This document shows positions 1-13,499 of a DNA stretch of 64,000 nt, in pieces; position 1 is the stretch's first letter, and every line of letters starts with the position of its first letter. The DNA comes from Crotophaga sulcirostris (Eukaryota; Chordata; Aves; Cuculiformes; Crotophagidae): the NCBI GenBank assembly GCA_013397455.1, contig VYZB01000332.1, positions 937,460 through 1,001,459 of the forward strand, given 5' to 3'. The translations under genes and the position numbers were made by a program. The notes beneath the pieces were generated by a model. That model had not been told where the DNA came from and ran no database searches. It saw only the letters and a list, made by a program, of their open reading frames with translations.

Positions 1-105
1 CTGGTGTGTTATCAACAAATTTCCAACTCAATACAAAGCACAACACTATGAAGGCTGCTGCGGGGAAAATTGACTCCGTCTCAGCCAGACCCAATACACC
101 CATCA
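1..105 (+). repeat. Probable endogenous-retrovirus-related bird repeat fragment, cut by the window edge
   Basis: The first hundred bases contain, in order, a GTGTGTTATCAAC block, an AAAGCACAACACTATG block and a GAAAATTGACTCCGTCTCAGCC block. This order resembles a dispersed bird repeat that I associate from memory with ERVL-like elements. No open frame or complete LTR is present, and the element runs off the left edge. The family assignment is from memory of similar sequences; orientation and exact right boundary are uncertain. It could also be another interspersed repeat. Confidence 0.35.
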
Positions 106-3100
106 AGACAGGGATCTCCGGCTGAGCTGGTCACCCATGGCTTCCTTTATAGCTAATGTAGAGAAATGGGTGTAATTTATCTGACCCTAAAGCTGTCTGC
201 TTTAGGATGAATTGAACTGCACAAATAAAAGTGTCTGCTTCTTTGTGTGGATATGGAGTAGTCAAGCCGTTCGGCTCCGATTGAGATATTTATACTGCCA
301 GTGCTAATGCTGGGGCAGATGAACTTCTCCCACCAGCCTTTGGACACTGATCTCACTCAGAGGGCTGCTAGGCGTTGGCTGGACCAAACAGCGTTAGCCC
401 AGGCCAAAAAAGATGATTTATAATTCGTCATTCTTTTCTCTGAGAGCTGTGATCTTTGCAATATTGATCTGAGATGATTCCTGCAAGTTAATTCTTTCAT
501 TTGTCAAATTCTATAGCTTCAGTAACTTGGTAATAACATGCTACTTTTGCTTAGTGTATTTTGGTGCAGCAGCCAGTGTAAGCAGTTACTATGTAAGCAT
601 TGTTGAGAGCAATCCTAGGACATCCAGTGGATGAAGAATATTGAATGGGATTGGTTAAGATGCAGAGAAGCAGAAAAAATTACCATTAAATACATGATGC
701 TTACGTCTATGCTTATAAATAAAACAAACTAGGGCTTGTGCTCTGGTTGTAAAAGCCACTGGTATCTCAAGACTCGTGCCCATGCATCTACACTCTCTTA
801 CACTCTTAATTAGTCTATGAAGTGCCAAGACTAGACTGAATGATGTAAAGATCTTTTTTTGGTGGATCAGCTATGGATGCTGATGATTTCCTTTGATTCA
901 TATAGGGATGGAGAAAACATCTATGAAAGTCAGGAGCAGGTAATGCGAGGCAGGAAGGCTATACTTCTCTTGTCAGACATGGGAAGGCTGACATTGTTGG
1001 TGGCAGAGGAGGAGCAGAAACCCTCATGAGGTTTTAGGCATATTGTTATCTGTTCATACAGGGCCTCTGGGTGAACTTCCCATTGCTTTATCCAGGTTTT
1101 CTTGAACTGTCACAGGAACTGGGGACTCCTCCAGGTGACACTTTATGGTTCTGCAAGAGTGCAGTACTTCAATGTGTCGATCTACATCTGTGAAGCTTCA
1201 CATCTGTCCCCTGGCTGATATTTTGAAGAACATATATTTATGGCCAAGTTTATTACTCTGTGACGGCAGATGAGGTTTAGTCCACTTCCAGAGTAAGAAC
1301 AACTCTAAGGATCACGAGAGATTGTTTGAAGAAGTGTGATTTAAAGACAGATTTGGGTGTGTGACGATAGAGACCCAGATTCTCAACTGTTCCCAGCTGC
1401 TCTTGAGATACAACACAGCGAAAAAATATTTAAAAAATTTAAGCTCTGGACAGTACAGAAGTGGTTGATTCCTGGGGTTTTTTTGCCATTCAATTCAGGA
1501 AGGAAAAAGTAGGAAATCCTTCTTGCTGGAGCAGTTCCTTAGGACCACATATGCAAGCTAGAGAAACTGCTTCTGATGGATTTGGGTTGTAGTTGGAGTA
1601 ACTCAAAACCATTAGTGCCTTGCTTTGGTCATCTGTTAGAAATATTTCAACAGTCTACAAGAATGTGGCTCACAGGACCTGCTACTGAAGAAGGTTGGAT
1701 TGTGGAGCAAAACAAAAATGGGAAAATGCAGAGATATAACTAGGAAGACCAAACAAATTGTGAAAAGAGTGTGGAAAATGTAAAGATGAGTGCAGAGACA
1801 TTGCAGAAGGAATAAACTCTATTTGCCCTGTCCCCTTACAGCATCTGCTAACTAACACATTCTGTCTCTCCTATTCTCACTTTCATTTTCTGCACAGCTC
1901 AAAGATGAAACTGCTCATGACTTTATTTTTGGCTTTTTAATGTCTATGTCCGTATGAATTTTACTCATCTGTATATCTCAAATGAATGAGATATGAAATG
2001 TAATTAACCAAGTAAATTAAATTAGCATGATTTGTCCTGTTCTTGTTCTTTGCCTCAAGTCCATCTCTTACATATTCCCATGAATTATGGTTTCTGTGGG
2101 GAATGAGACTGAGGGCCTAAAAAGAATAATGTGTAGAAATTAGTGTGGTGCTGAGATGGGATCCTTGATTTAGGCCTGCTGCACGTTAACAGGATGAAAA
2201 GGTCAAGCTCCATCCCCTCACACTTTTTGAGCAGTGACTGTTTCTTGGGCTATATTTACTTAAGAAGGAAAACAAATGAAGAAAGATGAAGGTACATGAT
2301 GTACCTACTCATTCTCTTGGGACAGAGGTTCTCACAGTTCAGCCTTGTGCTGCATCCACCAGGTATGGTTAGGTTGAGTGGATAAAGAAGAGGAATGGTG
2401 GTAGGAGTCAAGATCCTCTGTGTGTTTTGAAATGGGGAAAAAGCTTCAGGTGAATTTTGCATTTTTGTCACACTCAAAGTAGCCTGAGACCCTGGAACCT
2501 TTTCCCTTTGTATTTACCCCCAGTAAATGGAGCTGATGGCAACGACTGCTTTGTTGTTTACATTTTTCTTTGTTTGTTTTCTTTATGAGAAAGTAGTGCT
2601 CTAAAATGTCAGGAGCCTCCTGTTCCCATATCTATTTCATGTCAACGTCGTGTACTTCTTTCGACTGACAGATGATTTGTCTCAGACTTGTGACACTACA
2701 ATGTTATGAAAACATGAACCTATGGGCCAGATCTGCTTTCCAGGTTTCTTATTAGAAGTGACACTTGACCTGTGGTTCATGACACCCTGTGTCCACCTCC
2801 AGTGGTACTGTCTTCTGTTTTATTATTGGGGTTTTAACGTGCACTGTTCAGTTTGTTCAGTGCAAGTTAATGCTATTCACTTCCACTCCGCTCACTTCCA
2901 AAATCCGTGCTTTAAGTTTATGGCAATTGTGGATAGTGTGGGCTCTATTTAAATGGCTTTCCCTTCTAAGCATCCTTCTGAGCTCTCAGCCTCGGTCAAG
3001 ACGTCACGGTCTCTTGTGGTGTGTTGTACCGTCACTGAACCACACATGATGCCAAGTATCATTCTGCAGACTTCTGAATTTATCCTGCGAGCTGTGTGAT

Positions 3101-5440
3101 ATCTATTAGATGTTGTACAGTCCTTGCCAACCTGTTACTATTAAGGGAATACTGTTACCTTAACCTAGAGTGCCTAAAAGAAGAATGAAGAGTTGTTTCT
3201 GGTTCTCCACCTCCTCCTACCCCCAAAGCTGATTTTTATTTTTTACAACCCTGTTTTCCTGTTCTATGGGTTTGTTTTTATTTCATTCCCAAAGCTTTGA
3301 GTGTGACCATGCAAGCATCAGGGTGAATTGCGTGACCCTGCAGACAGAGGTGCAATAGGTCCTGACATTTTTCTCCTATTGCATCCCCTGAGTGTTAGGG
3401 GCAATTGCTTCAACGGTCTGGTTTGCCTCTGGGTTATGAGAAGATATTTTCCCTTTGTCCCTGCCTGCTGTCAGTGCTCCTAGCCCAGCAACAGCCTTGA
3501 AGGTGCTTTCTGCTGGAGAAGAGGAGTGTTTGCTTGGCTCTAGCCACTTCGGGTAGTGGTAACCCCATGCAATGTTATCTGTGACAAGCTCGTTAACCTC
3601 TTTACATATCGGCTCTCAGCTCCTCCTGAAGAACTTCCTGCTAGGGCTCTCGCTGTGCATTACCTTGAGTGCTGCTTCTGTGATAGAAATAAAGTGGCTT
3701 AGACAGAAACATGAAGTGTCGTCTTGGGGAGTGCTTCAAACAAGACACGAAACCCAATTGTGGCCAAGATGTGGTTCCCCTTTTGTCTGATGCTGGAGGA
3801 GGACAGGAGAAATTGGGTAACAGCCCCTGTGAACACAATTAACAGCAATTAACTTGCATTGTTGGAGAAAAATGCTTGTGGTCTGAGTTGTTTGCAGGAC
3901 ATGGGCAATGCCAGGACAAAGAAAAGACTCTTCCCAGGAGTATGAGCACAGGGTGGTGGGGGAAGCATGTGCAGAAACCTTTAATACTCTCTGCAGGCAA
4001 CTCCCATTCTCTCCTCCATCATCCTGTCAAGAGAAATGATATCCCAGAGAACTTCCTTGGAATCTCTTAGTTGGTGCCAATGGGTTCTTGCCCACATGGA
4101 CATGTCTAACGATGCAGCTGAATGATGATGAAGAATGTAGAGCTCTTCTAAGAAATACAGTTAGCAAAACTCCCTCTCAGGAGAAAATGGGACCAAGTGT
4201 CACAGCATTGGCTCCCTCAGAGCTCCTGGAGGCACTGGTCCAAGCCACCCCATCTGTAGTCCTTTCACTGGAAGCAGCACCAATGAGAAGCCTGGTCAGG
4301 TCTCCTGACACTAAGCTTGGCTCCTGCCTTGCCAAGGACAGAGTAGTTCATTCTTCTCTGATCCCAGCTGCCCGTCACAATGACTGTTCACTGTGGTTGG
4401 TTGGTCTGTTGTGTTCCCCTCTGTTGGAGGGATCTTCGTGTTGGCTTTCCACCCTAAAGGAGCACAGAGGGCCTTTTGGGCTTTGCTGTCATTTCTGTAG
4501 CAGTTTGTCTGTTGTGCTTAAATCATAGCAGGACTCTGGCTTTTTGCAAACAGAGCAGTGAGCAGATCAGGACTTTATGACCACAGAATCAAAATCTTGC
4601 CTGGGACTTTGGATACTTCCCTATGAGTGATATCTAGATAGGATCCATTCACAGTGTTACTGGGGATGTTTGTGCAGTCACAGAGCCTCTTCCCAAATCT
4701 GAGGACTGTGCCTCATACCAGTCAGTGCTGGCCTCTGGGTCAATCTCAGTACAGACATGAACACAGCCTCACTTCTGCACCACCGCCAGACTGAAATCAC
4801 TGGAGTGGAAATTTGTAATACTGTGATGGGCTGAATGCAGGAGGGACAGGACTCACTATGGAGAAGGAACACAATATGCACAAACCTGGCTCAGGACTCT
4901 TTGACTGCCAGTTACCTGAGCAGGTTTGATAATACACATCATCTGGCTCAGGTACTTTACCAGAAAAAGTTGTGTCAGAGGAGCAAACTCCAGCACTACT
5001 TGCATTGAGAGGATGCTGATGCCTTTAAGCACGTGATGTACAGGTCTCTCACCTGTGCATAACACTACACACAGTACATGTTAGGACTGGGATCACACAT
5101 TAGCCTTCATTAATTGCAGATGGCAATGATGTTATGGGAGTGGTAGATTTTGTTTTCGGTTTTCTAAGGAGAAGCTTTGCCTTGCTTTCACCTTCACACA
5201 GCATCAATTCCTCCCAATGTTCTACTAACCTGCCCTCCCCCCCACTTCATTAAAACTGTTGCACAATAATTTTAAATTTTACAGTGCTCAAATTAGATTA
5301 TTTCCCTTGACATGGAAACAAACAGACTGCTAGGAAATGACCATTTCAGATTACTGGCAGAGTCACACAATGCTCTACAGCCCAGGCCAATTGCTGCTCT
5401 CGGTCACACATGTGCAACCCCAGGGATATCACTTGAGTTG
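106..5440. other. Non-coding stretch, no gene recognised
   Basis: Mostly unique, AT-biased sequence. The longest open frame is 4088-4528 (plus, 146 codons). It has no recognisable domain, no compelling splice or start context and an ordinary random-looking composition, so I treat it as chance. Short poly-T and poly-C runs occur. I see no repeat family, RNA gene or clear regulatory element here. Confidence 0.6.
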
Positions 5441-5441
5441 T

Positions 5442-5510
5442 GCACGTGAAACAAGGGCGCGCATCGTGCCCCAACGTGCATAAATAGCAGCGGACCCCAT
5501 CCTGTGTGCT
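5442..5510 (+). promoter_or_regulatory. CpG cluster with TATA-like box (candidate core promoter)
   Basis: Six CpG dinucleotides fall within 5442-5495, in sequence that is otherwise CpG-poor for several kilobases on either side. They include a CACGTG E-box at about 5443 and a GCGCGC block at about 5457. A CATAAATA box lies at 5479-5486. The arrangement looks like a small core promoter or a regulatory CpG spot. No downstream coding frame supports it, so this is a pattern-based guess. Confidence 0.2.
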
Positions 5511-6529
5511 GCTGTCATCAAGTCCAGACCGCTGTGCTGATAAACCAAACACAGTAAATTTAATTACAGGATGATCCCACGTTGCTAATCAGATACATGT
5601 GCAGACCCCAACTGTGGGATCTGGCCCAGAGCTCTTTGGGACTGAGCCCCATCTGCTGCCATGAGTTCATTGAATAATACAGATTCTGGGGAACTACAGG
5701 ATTGGACTTGGGGTTGCTTTGCTGCTGAATTAAAGCACATGCCAAGAAATATACCCACAGGTTTTTCCTTCCTTCCCCATGATGTCCCTGAGGCTGGCAG
5801 GAGCAGCAAGCAGAGCTCGCTCTGTCATACCAGGCAGGTTGCCTAGAGCAGTGCCAGGAGGCAGGTTGCTTTGATCCAGCACCAGGCTATGCCCAGGATG
5901 AAAATAGCTCCGACCAGCGCTGTATTCACCATGCCATACAGCAGAAAGGCTCTGTTAAGCTCCCAGCAGTGGCTGACACTTCAAAAAGAATATCAACCTG
6001 GCATTAATTATGCTTGATGCTATACAGGGTCATCACTGCTGTGACCATGCTATACCTTGAAGCCTGATATGCACTTGGCTCTTGTCTCGGAAGTGATTAA
6101 AAAGAGTGCAAAGGGAGCAGTTTTCCCTTTATAGGTTGGTGAGCATCATCCCTGTCCGAACTGTGACAACAGGAGGGCATTTTTCCTGTGCACGTGGAGA
6201 CCACAGGTTCACTCACATGGGTTAGGGGTATCTTAGGAGATGTAGAAGAGGCTTGCATGGCTTTTATCTGTGTTGGATTTAGGCTACAACCTCTGCACTG
6301 AAAGCCTCAGCTGGAGCCCCTGCTTTGTCTACATCTGCTGCAATGATGCCTGTGCTATGCTCTTCTGTGGAGAAGGAAAGGTCTTTGGTCTGCTTTATTC
6401 AGCACCTTTCTTCCTTTGACAGGAGAATGAAAAGCCCTGCTCTGAATCTCTGTTGTGCAAACAGGAGTGGGGAACCCCATTTTCCATGTGTTTTGCACCG
6501 CAGTGCTGCCATTAGCTGCTGCGAGGTGG
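5511..6529. other. Non-coding stretch
   Basis: No gene or repeat recognised. Short open frames on both strands between about 5560 and 5850 overlap one another and look like shadows. Confidence 0.55.
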
Positions 6530-6720
6530 AATCCAAGATAATGATAGCAGTTATTCCAACAATGTTAATGATTTGTAGAAAGATGAATTAAGCAAAGAGA
6601 GAGAGCTGCACAAGTCTATTATTACCCTGTGCCTAACTCTATTAAAAAGAGCTGAGCTGTTCATCCATTTATGAGCCATTGACAGGGAGGCATATATCTC
6701 CATGAAAAAGGTCAAATTGC
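6530..6720. promoter_or_regulatory. Candidate conserved non-coding element (homeodomain-motif-rich)
   Basis: An AT-rich block with several developmental transcription-factor-like words: GTTAATGATTT at 6564-6574, GAATTAAG at 6585-6592, a CDX/HOX-like TTTATGAG at 6668-6675 and a MEIS/TGIF-like TTGACAG at 6679-6685. Such clustering is typical of vertebrate conserved enhancers, but conservation itself cannot be seen from one sequence. Confidence 0.25.
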
Positions 6721-9679
6721 TCCAAAATGGTCATGGGCACATTTCTTTTCAAGGAGGAGCCTTCTGTGACAGGAAGTCTGTGTTTGACAGAGGGTTTTCA
6801 AATGCAAGGCTACCTGAAAGACTTCTTTCCTACCTACTGTATGCGCAATGACTTACGTTCAGCTTTTGAGGTGTCGATTAAGGAGGGGAAAGGAAACCCA
6901 ATTCAACCTTGACTGCTTGCTTGCACCTTGCATGTGGCAAAGACTACAACTCACTGACAGAGGGAATCTGTGTATTTCTGGGGCTGGGACAGAGGCAGAG
7001 CACCCTTGAGGAAAGTTGAGTGTTTTGGATGGGTGTTGTTCCTCTGCCCCTCTCCAGTCTAACCCATGGGCTTTGCCCTGTCTACCTGTCTTAGAGTATT
7101 TTAGGAAATTGTCATTGCAGTATCAAAGTGCCACTGGTTTAGTGCAGTGGGATGAGACAGACCTGAAGTTCTCTATTGATCTGCAGAAGAAAAACAGCCT
7201 CAGCAGCAGGTATAGCATCACCAGCAGCATTGTGAGGCTGCCTGGGAGGTAGAGGCAGCTTGCTGTCAGACCCTCCACAGTGGGTGAGCTACGGTGCTGG
7301 CTTCTCACCCCAGTAGGGTGCACACACATCAGAGAGGACCTGGGCAAAGGACAAGGCAGATCTGCAAGAGGCACTATGACCTCTGGGTCTGTTTTCATGT
7401 AGCTATAGCACTGAGAGAAAAATAGCCTTCAGTATGGATGCACCACGGTCTGTAAGTCCTGCCCTGCAGTTCTCCCTCAGACATATGATTGCACCTCTCT
7501 GGTGGCTGCTAAGTCTACTGTTGTTTCAATTCACAATGACAGCCAGGTGACAATGGCTCTAACCTACTAATGAGCTACACAACCCAGCTGGAAACAGTGA
7601 CCTAGAAGTAAAGCACATCATATGTCTTCTGTCTAATGACACGGTATCTGGTACTGTTCTGTTCCTCAAAGGAGTTTAGTGACAAAGACAAAACCCAGTC
7701 AAGATGCAACTTCGACTGGTTCCTCTGTTGGAGGCTATGAAACTTGTGCAACATGCAAGGTCTACTCGTGTCTTTCCCTGCCAACTGAAAAGAGGTTCAG
7801 GAGTGGCTGTGTGCATGTCTTGAATTTTTTTCATGTCTTGATTTCAGTGTGTTGTGTCACTTCTGTTATGTTGGGCCATGAGGTGTCATCCCTGATGCCA
7901 TGCCATTATTTGCTGACATCTAAGGAAATAAGATGGAAGCAGGCTTTCAGCTGTCAGTGCCACTTAATATTTGTACTGTGGTCATGGCTAGAGAGCTGAA
8001 GTGAAACAGGGCTCTTCGATGACGGCAGCACAGCAAAACCAAGGTAAGAAGTAGACCATTTCTTGAAGAGCCTTCAGCTGAACACAAAAGACAAGACATC
8101 GGAGGAAGGAAATATCATGCCCATTTTTTTCTGATGGCAGCCTGGGCCACAGTGAAAATATGTCACTTATCAGGATCACAGACGCCCTCAGCAGGGGAGT
8201 GGGACGGGCCCTGCTCTGCCTGATCCCACTTCCACGCTTCATTAAATCTGTCCATCCTTGTCTGGCAGTAAAAAGAGAGGCTGTACCAAAAAGGCACTCC
8301 AGCAACACACTTTACTCTCTAAACCTGTAAGAGCAGTCTGCTGTCTGTGCAAGGAGCACAGTACTGAATATTTCCTCTGATATTTCCTCCTATTGATAAT
8401 GATGGGCAACGGAGGGTAAGTCACTGCTCAAGATCAAGTGTTTTTTGTGACACACAATCCAATTTGCCCACCTCCTGCTGCCAACCAGAGCCGTGCCATT
8501 GTAGCTGCTTCATGCAAGACAGGAAAGTTGCTTGTGAAGCTCCTTTCAAGGGACATTGCTTCCAAACCAAATTCAGCATGTAGGTTATGGAAGGTTGTTC
8601 TCTGAAACCAGTGATGGGTGAATTGGTTTGCACAAAATAAAAGACAGCCCCAAACCTCTCCTGTCACTCAGACTGCAATCTCACCCAAGCAACAATCACT
8701 TCTTTACCAAAGGAGTTTTGACCTTTTTCTGCAGGCTTGGCAAAATTGTATTCAAAAGTTTGTATTCAAAGTCTGTTGTTATTTGATTTCTCGTAGGGTT
8801 TTTCTGGGTGGGTGGGAAGGACATCTCTCCATTGTGTCAGATCCATTGTGTTAGCTCCAGCGTGTTCACTTAACAGGTTTGGCAGTCCTGTTAAAATCCA
8901 GCAGTGTTGGGAGGAAGAGCCTAGATTATATCATCTAACTGTGGATCTTTTCTTGGCTTTTCAGCACTCATCAATTACTGCAATTCAGACAAATGTCTTT
9001 TTTGTTAATTCAAACGAAATGATCCTAGAAGACATTCAACTGGCATCCTAAATAACAAATGTCATCTGTCCATTACTCAAGCACACTGTGGTTGTAGTTC
9101 CCCCCAAATCAATGTGCCTCTGCCCCAATAGTACTAAAGGGTTCAACTCTACCTCCACGCATTTCCGAGTCTCCTTACTAAAATCACTGTGATAGATCTC
9201 TGGAGACAAGAGTGAAGGTCACATTAATGAGGATAAAAAGGTTTTAGAAGGGTTGCTTGATAGTTTTCGGATCCAGACCTACTTCCTCTTGACATATTAC
9301 TTTCTATTATGTGAGTAGGAGTACATAAAAGAGTTAAATAAATTAAACAAAGCAACAGGTTGAACAAGAGAGCAGGTTCCCAGTTTGAGTAAAAAGTTTG
9401 CTGTGACCTGACAAGTCCTTTTATACAACTGGAACTGGAAACTTTTGGGGAAAATGGAGGTCTTTAATGAAGAAAATGAGGACTGCTAGCAATATAGTTG
9501 GGACACTATTTTCCTTCAGAACAGATTATAGATAAGAACCAACAGACACCAAGCAAAATTGATTTCTGTAGCAATTAAACCTACTCACCTTTGAGGAGTT
9601 TGTTACAACCTCAGAAAAGAGGAGATAAATGCTTAGAAGAGCTGCAGAACATGTAACAGAGTATTGTGCACTGCAGCCA
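6721..9679. other. Non-coding stretch
   Basis: No gene or repeat recognised. Overlapping short frames on both strands at 7000-8670 have no recognisable domains. Confidence 0.55.
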
Positions 9680-9960
9680 AGCAATTTTGTCAGCTCCTTT
9701 GAGTTTCATCGCAGGACGAGGAGATGATGTAGCTGAATATGTGGCAGAGCTGGAGGGCCTAATTGAATGTTGTTTGATTAGCAGCCTCCTGAGGGATCTG
9801 CTGTGAGACAGATGGAATTTCATCATTACGAGTGCCATAAACCATTGCTAATTGCTGGTGGAGGAGAACTTCACCTGGCCCATACAGCGCTGTCAGCAGC
9901 AGCAAAGGAAGAAACTGTGAAAGACTGAAAAGGCAGGTATTTAGAAAGAACCTGAAACAA
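9680..9960. promoter_or_regulatory. Candidate conserved non-coding element
   Basis: The block contains CCTAATTGAATG at 9759-9770, TTTGATTA at 9773-9780 and GCTAATTGC at 9847-9855, followed by a CAG-rich patch. The mix of homeodomain-like cores with non-repetitive flanks resembles vertebrate enhancers. Function is inferred from motif content only. Confidence 0.25.
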
Positions 9961-12900
9961 CTGAGCTGACCCACCATAAAATGCAAAACCTCCATGAGAT
10001 TTTCTTCTACTGAGAATGGGCAGCTTGTTTTGTAGCAAAATCTACATAGGAAGTAGCCCAGGGTCATGTGTGTCTCAGGATGGTACGTGCAGACAAAAAA
10101 GGCAATGGCAACTCTCAAAAACAACCTCTCAAATGCACTATTTCATCCAGAGGCAAAGGAAGGGAGCAGGGGTCTTTTAATTTGATGAGGCAGAAGATGC
10201 AAGCAATATGTGTTTTCTGAAAGGCAATCATGGACTTTATGGTGTAAATGTAGAGTTAAACTGCCTGTCAGCTTCCACAGAAACACATACAACACCCTGG
10301 AATGAATATATATCATGAAGGGCAAAAGAGGACTGAATCCACTGCTGAGTGCCACGTTGATATGTGAGCTTGCTTTGGAGGACTCCTTCTGTTGACAGTC
10401 TCTTGGTTTGTTTCTCTAAATACAAATCTAGAGATAAAATACGTATTAGTCCTAGATACCTAGGCCAAACCCCAAACCTGTCAGGCAGAGATTGTTTGCA
10501 AGAATTACAAAGGAAATGTCAAACTAGATCCCATAGATATACTACTTCTCTGCGAAAATACATGCAGGCATTTACAAAGGGTTAGGACATTTAGAAGGGA
10601 GAATAACATGGATTTATGTGGAGAATGGGCCCATGCTGAAACAGCTGCAGGTAGGGTTAGCTCCCCATGCCCTTGGAGGAAGGATTGGGGAGGGGTGGTG
10701 AATGAGGACATCATTCATGTCTGCCTGGATTGCACTGTGTGTCCCTGTATATGAAGCAGAACAAAACAGTTTCCCTGACAGCAACTGTGCACAAAGCCAC
10801 AGAGAATCAAGTCTCTGAAGGAGACAAACACCCTGTCCTTTGGACATGAATTGTCAGTGCAGGGCGATGGAGGGGTGAAAACTCAGAGGAGTGGGTGCAT
10901 AGCAGTGATTTCTGCAGACAGGACTAGGTGAGCACAGTGAGGATCTGATTACCAGGACAGCAAAATAGGCTGTGAGGAGCCTTGGAGGTCATCAAGGAGC
11001 AAATAAAACGTCACTGAAAGGCAAACTGTGTTTTACAACGAGAATAGGTCATGTCCTCAAGTGCAAAAGAAGCTGTTTCAGTCCTGGGGGGCAGCAAGAC
11101 TTCATAATCAAATATCTGCTGTCTTATAAAACCAGAAATGTAAAATCAGAAGTGTAACACCCCAGATATTCATTAGACAGGAAAAGGATTTACCTCATGG
11201 TTGTTCACTTCTGGACATCAAATAGGCCAACCACCAGGGAGGCAACTAATTTATGAAACCTACTTGCATTATTATTGGAGTTGGCTGTCAAATATTTAAA
11301 ATCTTTTTGAATCATTATATGAAAATCTGAGATGACTTGGTACCAGCGGAAAATGCCAAAGGGAGGATTGTAAGAAATCTAGAAGTCTATGAGGTCATGG
11401 GAAGTGTTTTATCATCAGATCATCAGTATCATGTCCTGTGACATTTTGGTATGTAATATGAAGGCTGCTGGAGGGCGGACAGATGGTTTCATCTTCAGGT
11501 CAGTGATTAGGGCAGAAAACGCTAAATAAGCTGATGAAAGAAAGGCAAGTTGTTGTTCAGGGAATAAAATACCTCCATCACTGCCTAGATGAGAAGTGTT
11601 TTATTTTCCTGGCAAATCATAGACTACTTAAAGGATTCTTCCATGGAAACAAAGACAGGCTGATCAATGTACCCAGCCAGATGTTCTACTGGGTTTTATC
11701 CTTACCCGTGTAGGAAATAATCTGTCAAGTGAGGGCTGAAGCAGACATCATCCTTCTGGCAATGGCTGGTACTGCAGAGATTGGGTCTCAAAAATAGAGA
11801 GGACATATTCTTCCCATATTCTTCCCCAGCAAAAGGAAGGGGTAGCTTGGACACAACACATGCTGTATGCACAATGTTCACTACTGTACACTCAGAGGCC
11901 AAGAATGACATCAAATGAACAGGGCGTTTTTTGCCTGAAATATTTTTGGATCACTGAGATGCTCAGCATATAGGATTGACCTCTCCTGATTTAAAAATTC
12001 ATACTGTAGCATATAAACACTCAAAAGATGTCCATGGTGACCTCAGCAACCCCCATTGCTATCCACAAGAAGAGTAAACCAGCTGTGGCTATACAGAAAC
12101 CTCCTCTAGGGCCTGTGAAGGCTGGAAAGTAATGAGTGTGGACACACTGAAGACTTTCTGAGCAAGGACAGACTTAAATGTGGTCCAGCAGTTAAATATA
12201 ATCCAGCTACAAATGGCTTATCCGAGAGCTACTAGAAAGGGGGTGTGAATTAAATAATTAATGGAAGTTTGGAAAAAGATCCAGATAGATTTCTTTTGAA
12301 TTTTCCCTCAAATTACAATGGACGCAAGCCTGGCCTAGCTGTTGATGAGCAGGTAGATAACACTCATTTGGCCTTAACCTAACCTGTCCCGGGAGAAGAA
12401 ATAAAGCCAGCCTCTTAAATACAAACCACTGGCTTTCACACAAAGGACAAGCACTGTGTAAAGACCATCCACATAAAAATGCCAGTAGTTGACAGCCTAC
12501 ATTATCTCTGGGTATTGCTTCAAAGTAATTGGACTCTTTCCATTTGAGTAGTGGCTGGAGCTTAAGATCATATCAGGACAGTGTGTCTACTGGGTGATGT
12601 TTAAATATTGGAGCTCAGGACTCTCCTGCATGGAGGACCTGAGGCCAGGAGGTGTGTGTGTGTGCTGCTTGGGCCCAAGATAGAGACACCTTCTCAGTTC
12701 CTTGGCTCAACAAGGGGGTTATCACTGCCATGCAAAGGAGAGGACATGGGTGCTAGGGACAGCAGGTGTGGAATAGGTGATGTGAAAGAGCCTCTGATTT
12801 TTAAAGTAGTGCACGTGAGCTCTAGTTAACAAACTTGGCTGTTAATGGCAAGGGAAGACTAGAATAAAGATGTCACAGAAGTGTTAATATCTTATCCAGG

Positions 12901-13499
12901 GCATTATGGGATACAACACCCTCATTTTCTGTTTTCTGCAGCTCTGTGATAAATAAGGCAGCAGGTTCCCACCTGCAGTGCTGAGAGCGAAGTGTTTGGT
13001 TTTCTTCAACAGTGCCTTTGCTGAAGGAACTGGGTTTTTTCCCTACCTTGGTCTAAGTCCTGAGGAGTCTGGTTGTTCTTGGGTAAACTAATTCTTTGGA
13101 TGTTTGAAGTTATTGCTCTCTTTTCATTGTTTCAAGAAGGGCAAATGAGAAAAGCTGGCTCAAAAGCTGGGCTAGTCTGGGAGACTGTTATCTGCTTCTT
13201 GGAGGCTCATCAGTAGGTGTGGTAGTCCTGGGGAAATGTTTGTGATTGCATGTGTGCCAGATGCATGTTGTAACCAGATCAGCCCTGGTTTGGGGCCTGC
13301 AAGCACTATTTGGGGAAGATATAAGGACTTGTGCAGGGAAGCTGAGCTAATCTGCTGAGGGAGATGGGGAGCTAAGCGGAGCCTCCTCTTGCTTCCATTC
13401 CCATGTCCCCACCAGCTCCTACCACTGCGCAGGGAGAAGACCATGCAAGGGAAAAGCCTGACAGCAAACTCACATTGAGCTGGTTTGTGTTTTCAGCAG
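9961..13499. other. Non-coding stretch with a short GT microsatellite
   Basis: No gene recognised. A short (GT)n tract lies at about 12650-12664. Several hundred-base AT-rich stretches around 11.2-12.5 kb look neutral. The minus frame at 13172-13444 has no recognisable domain. Confidence 0.55.

Noticed and set aside
4088..4528. 146-codon plus-strand open frame
   Set aside because: No recognisable domain or splice signal. A frame of this length is expected a few times by chance in 64 kb.
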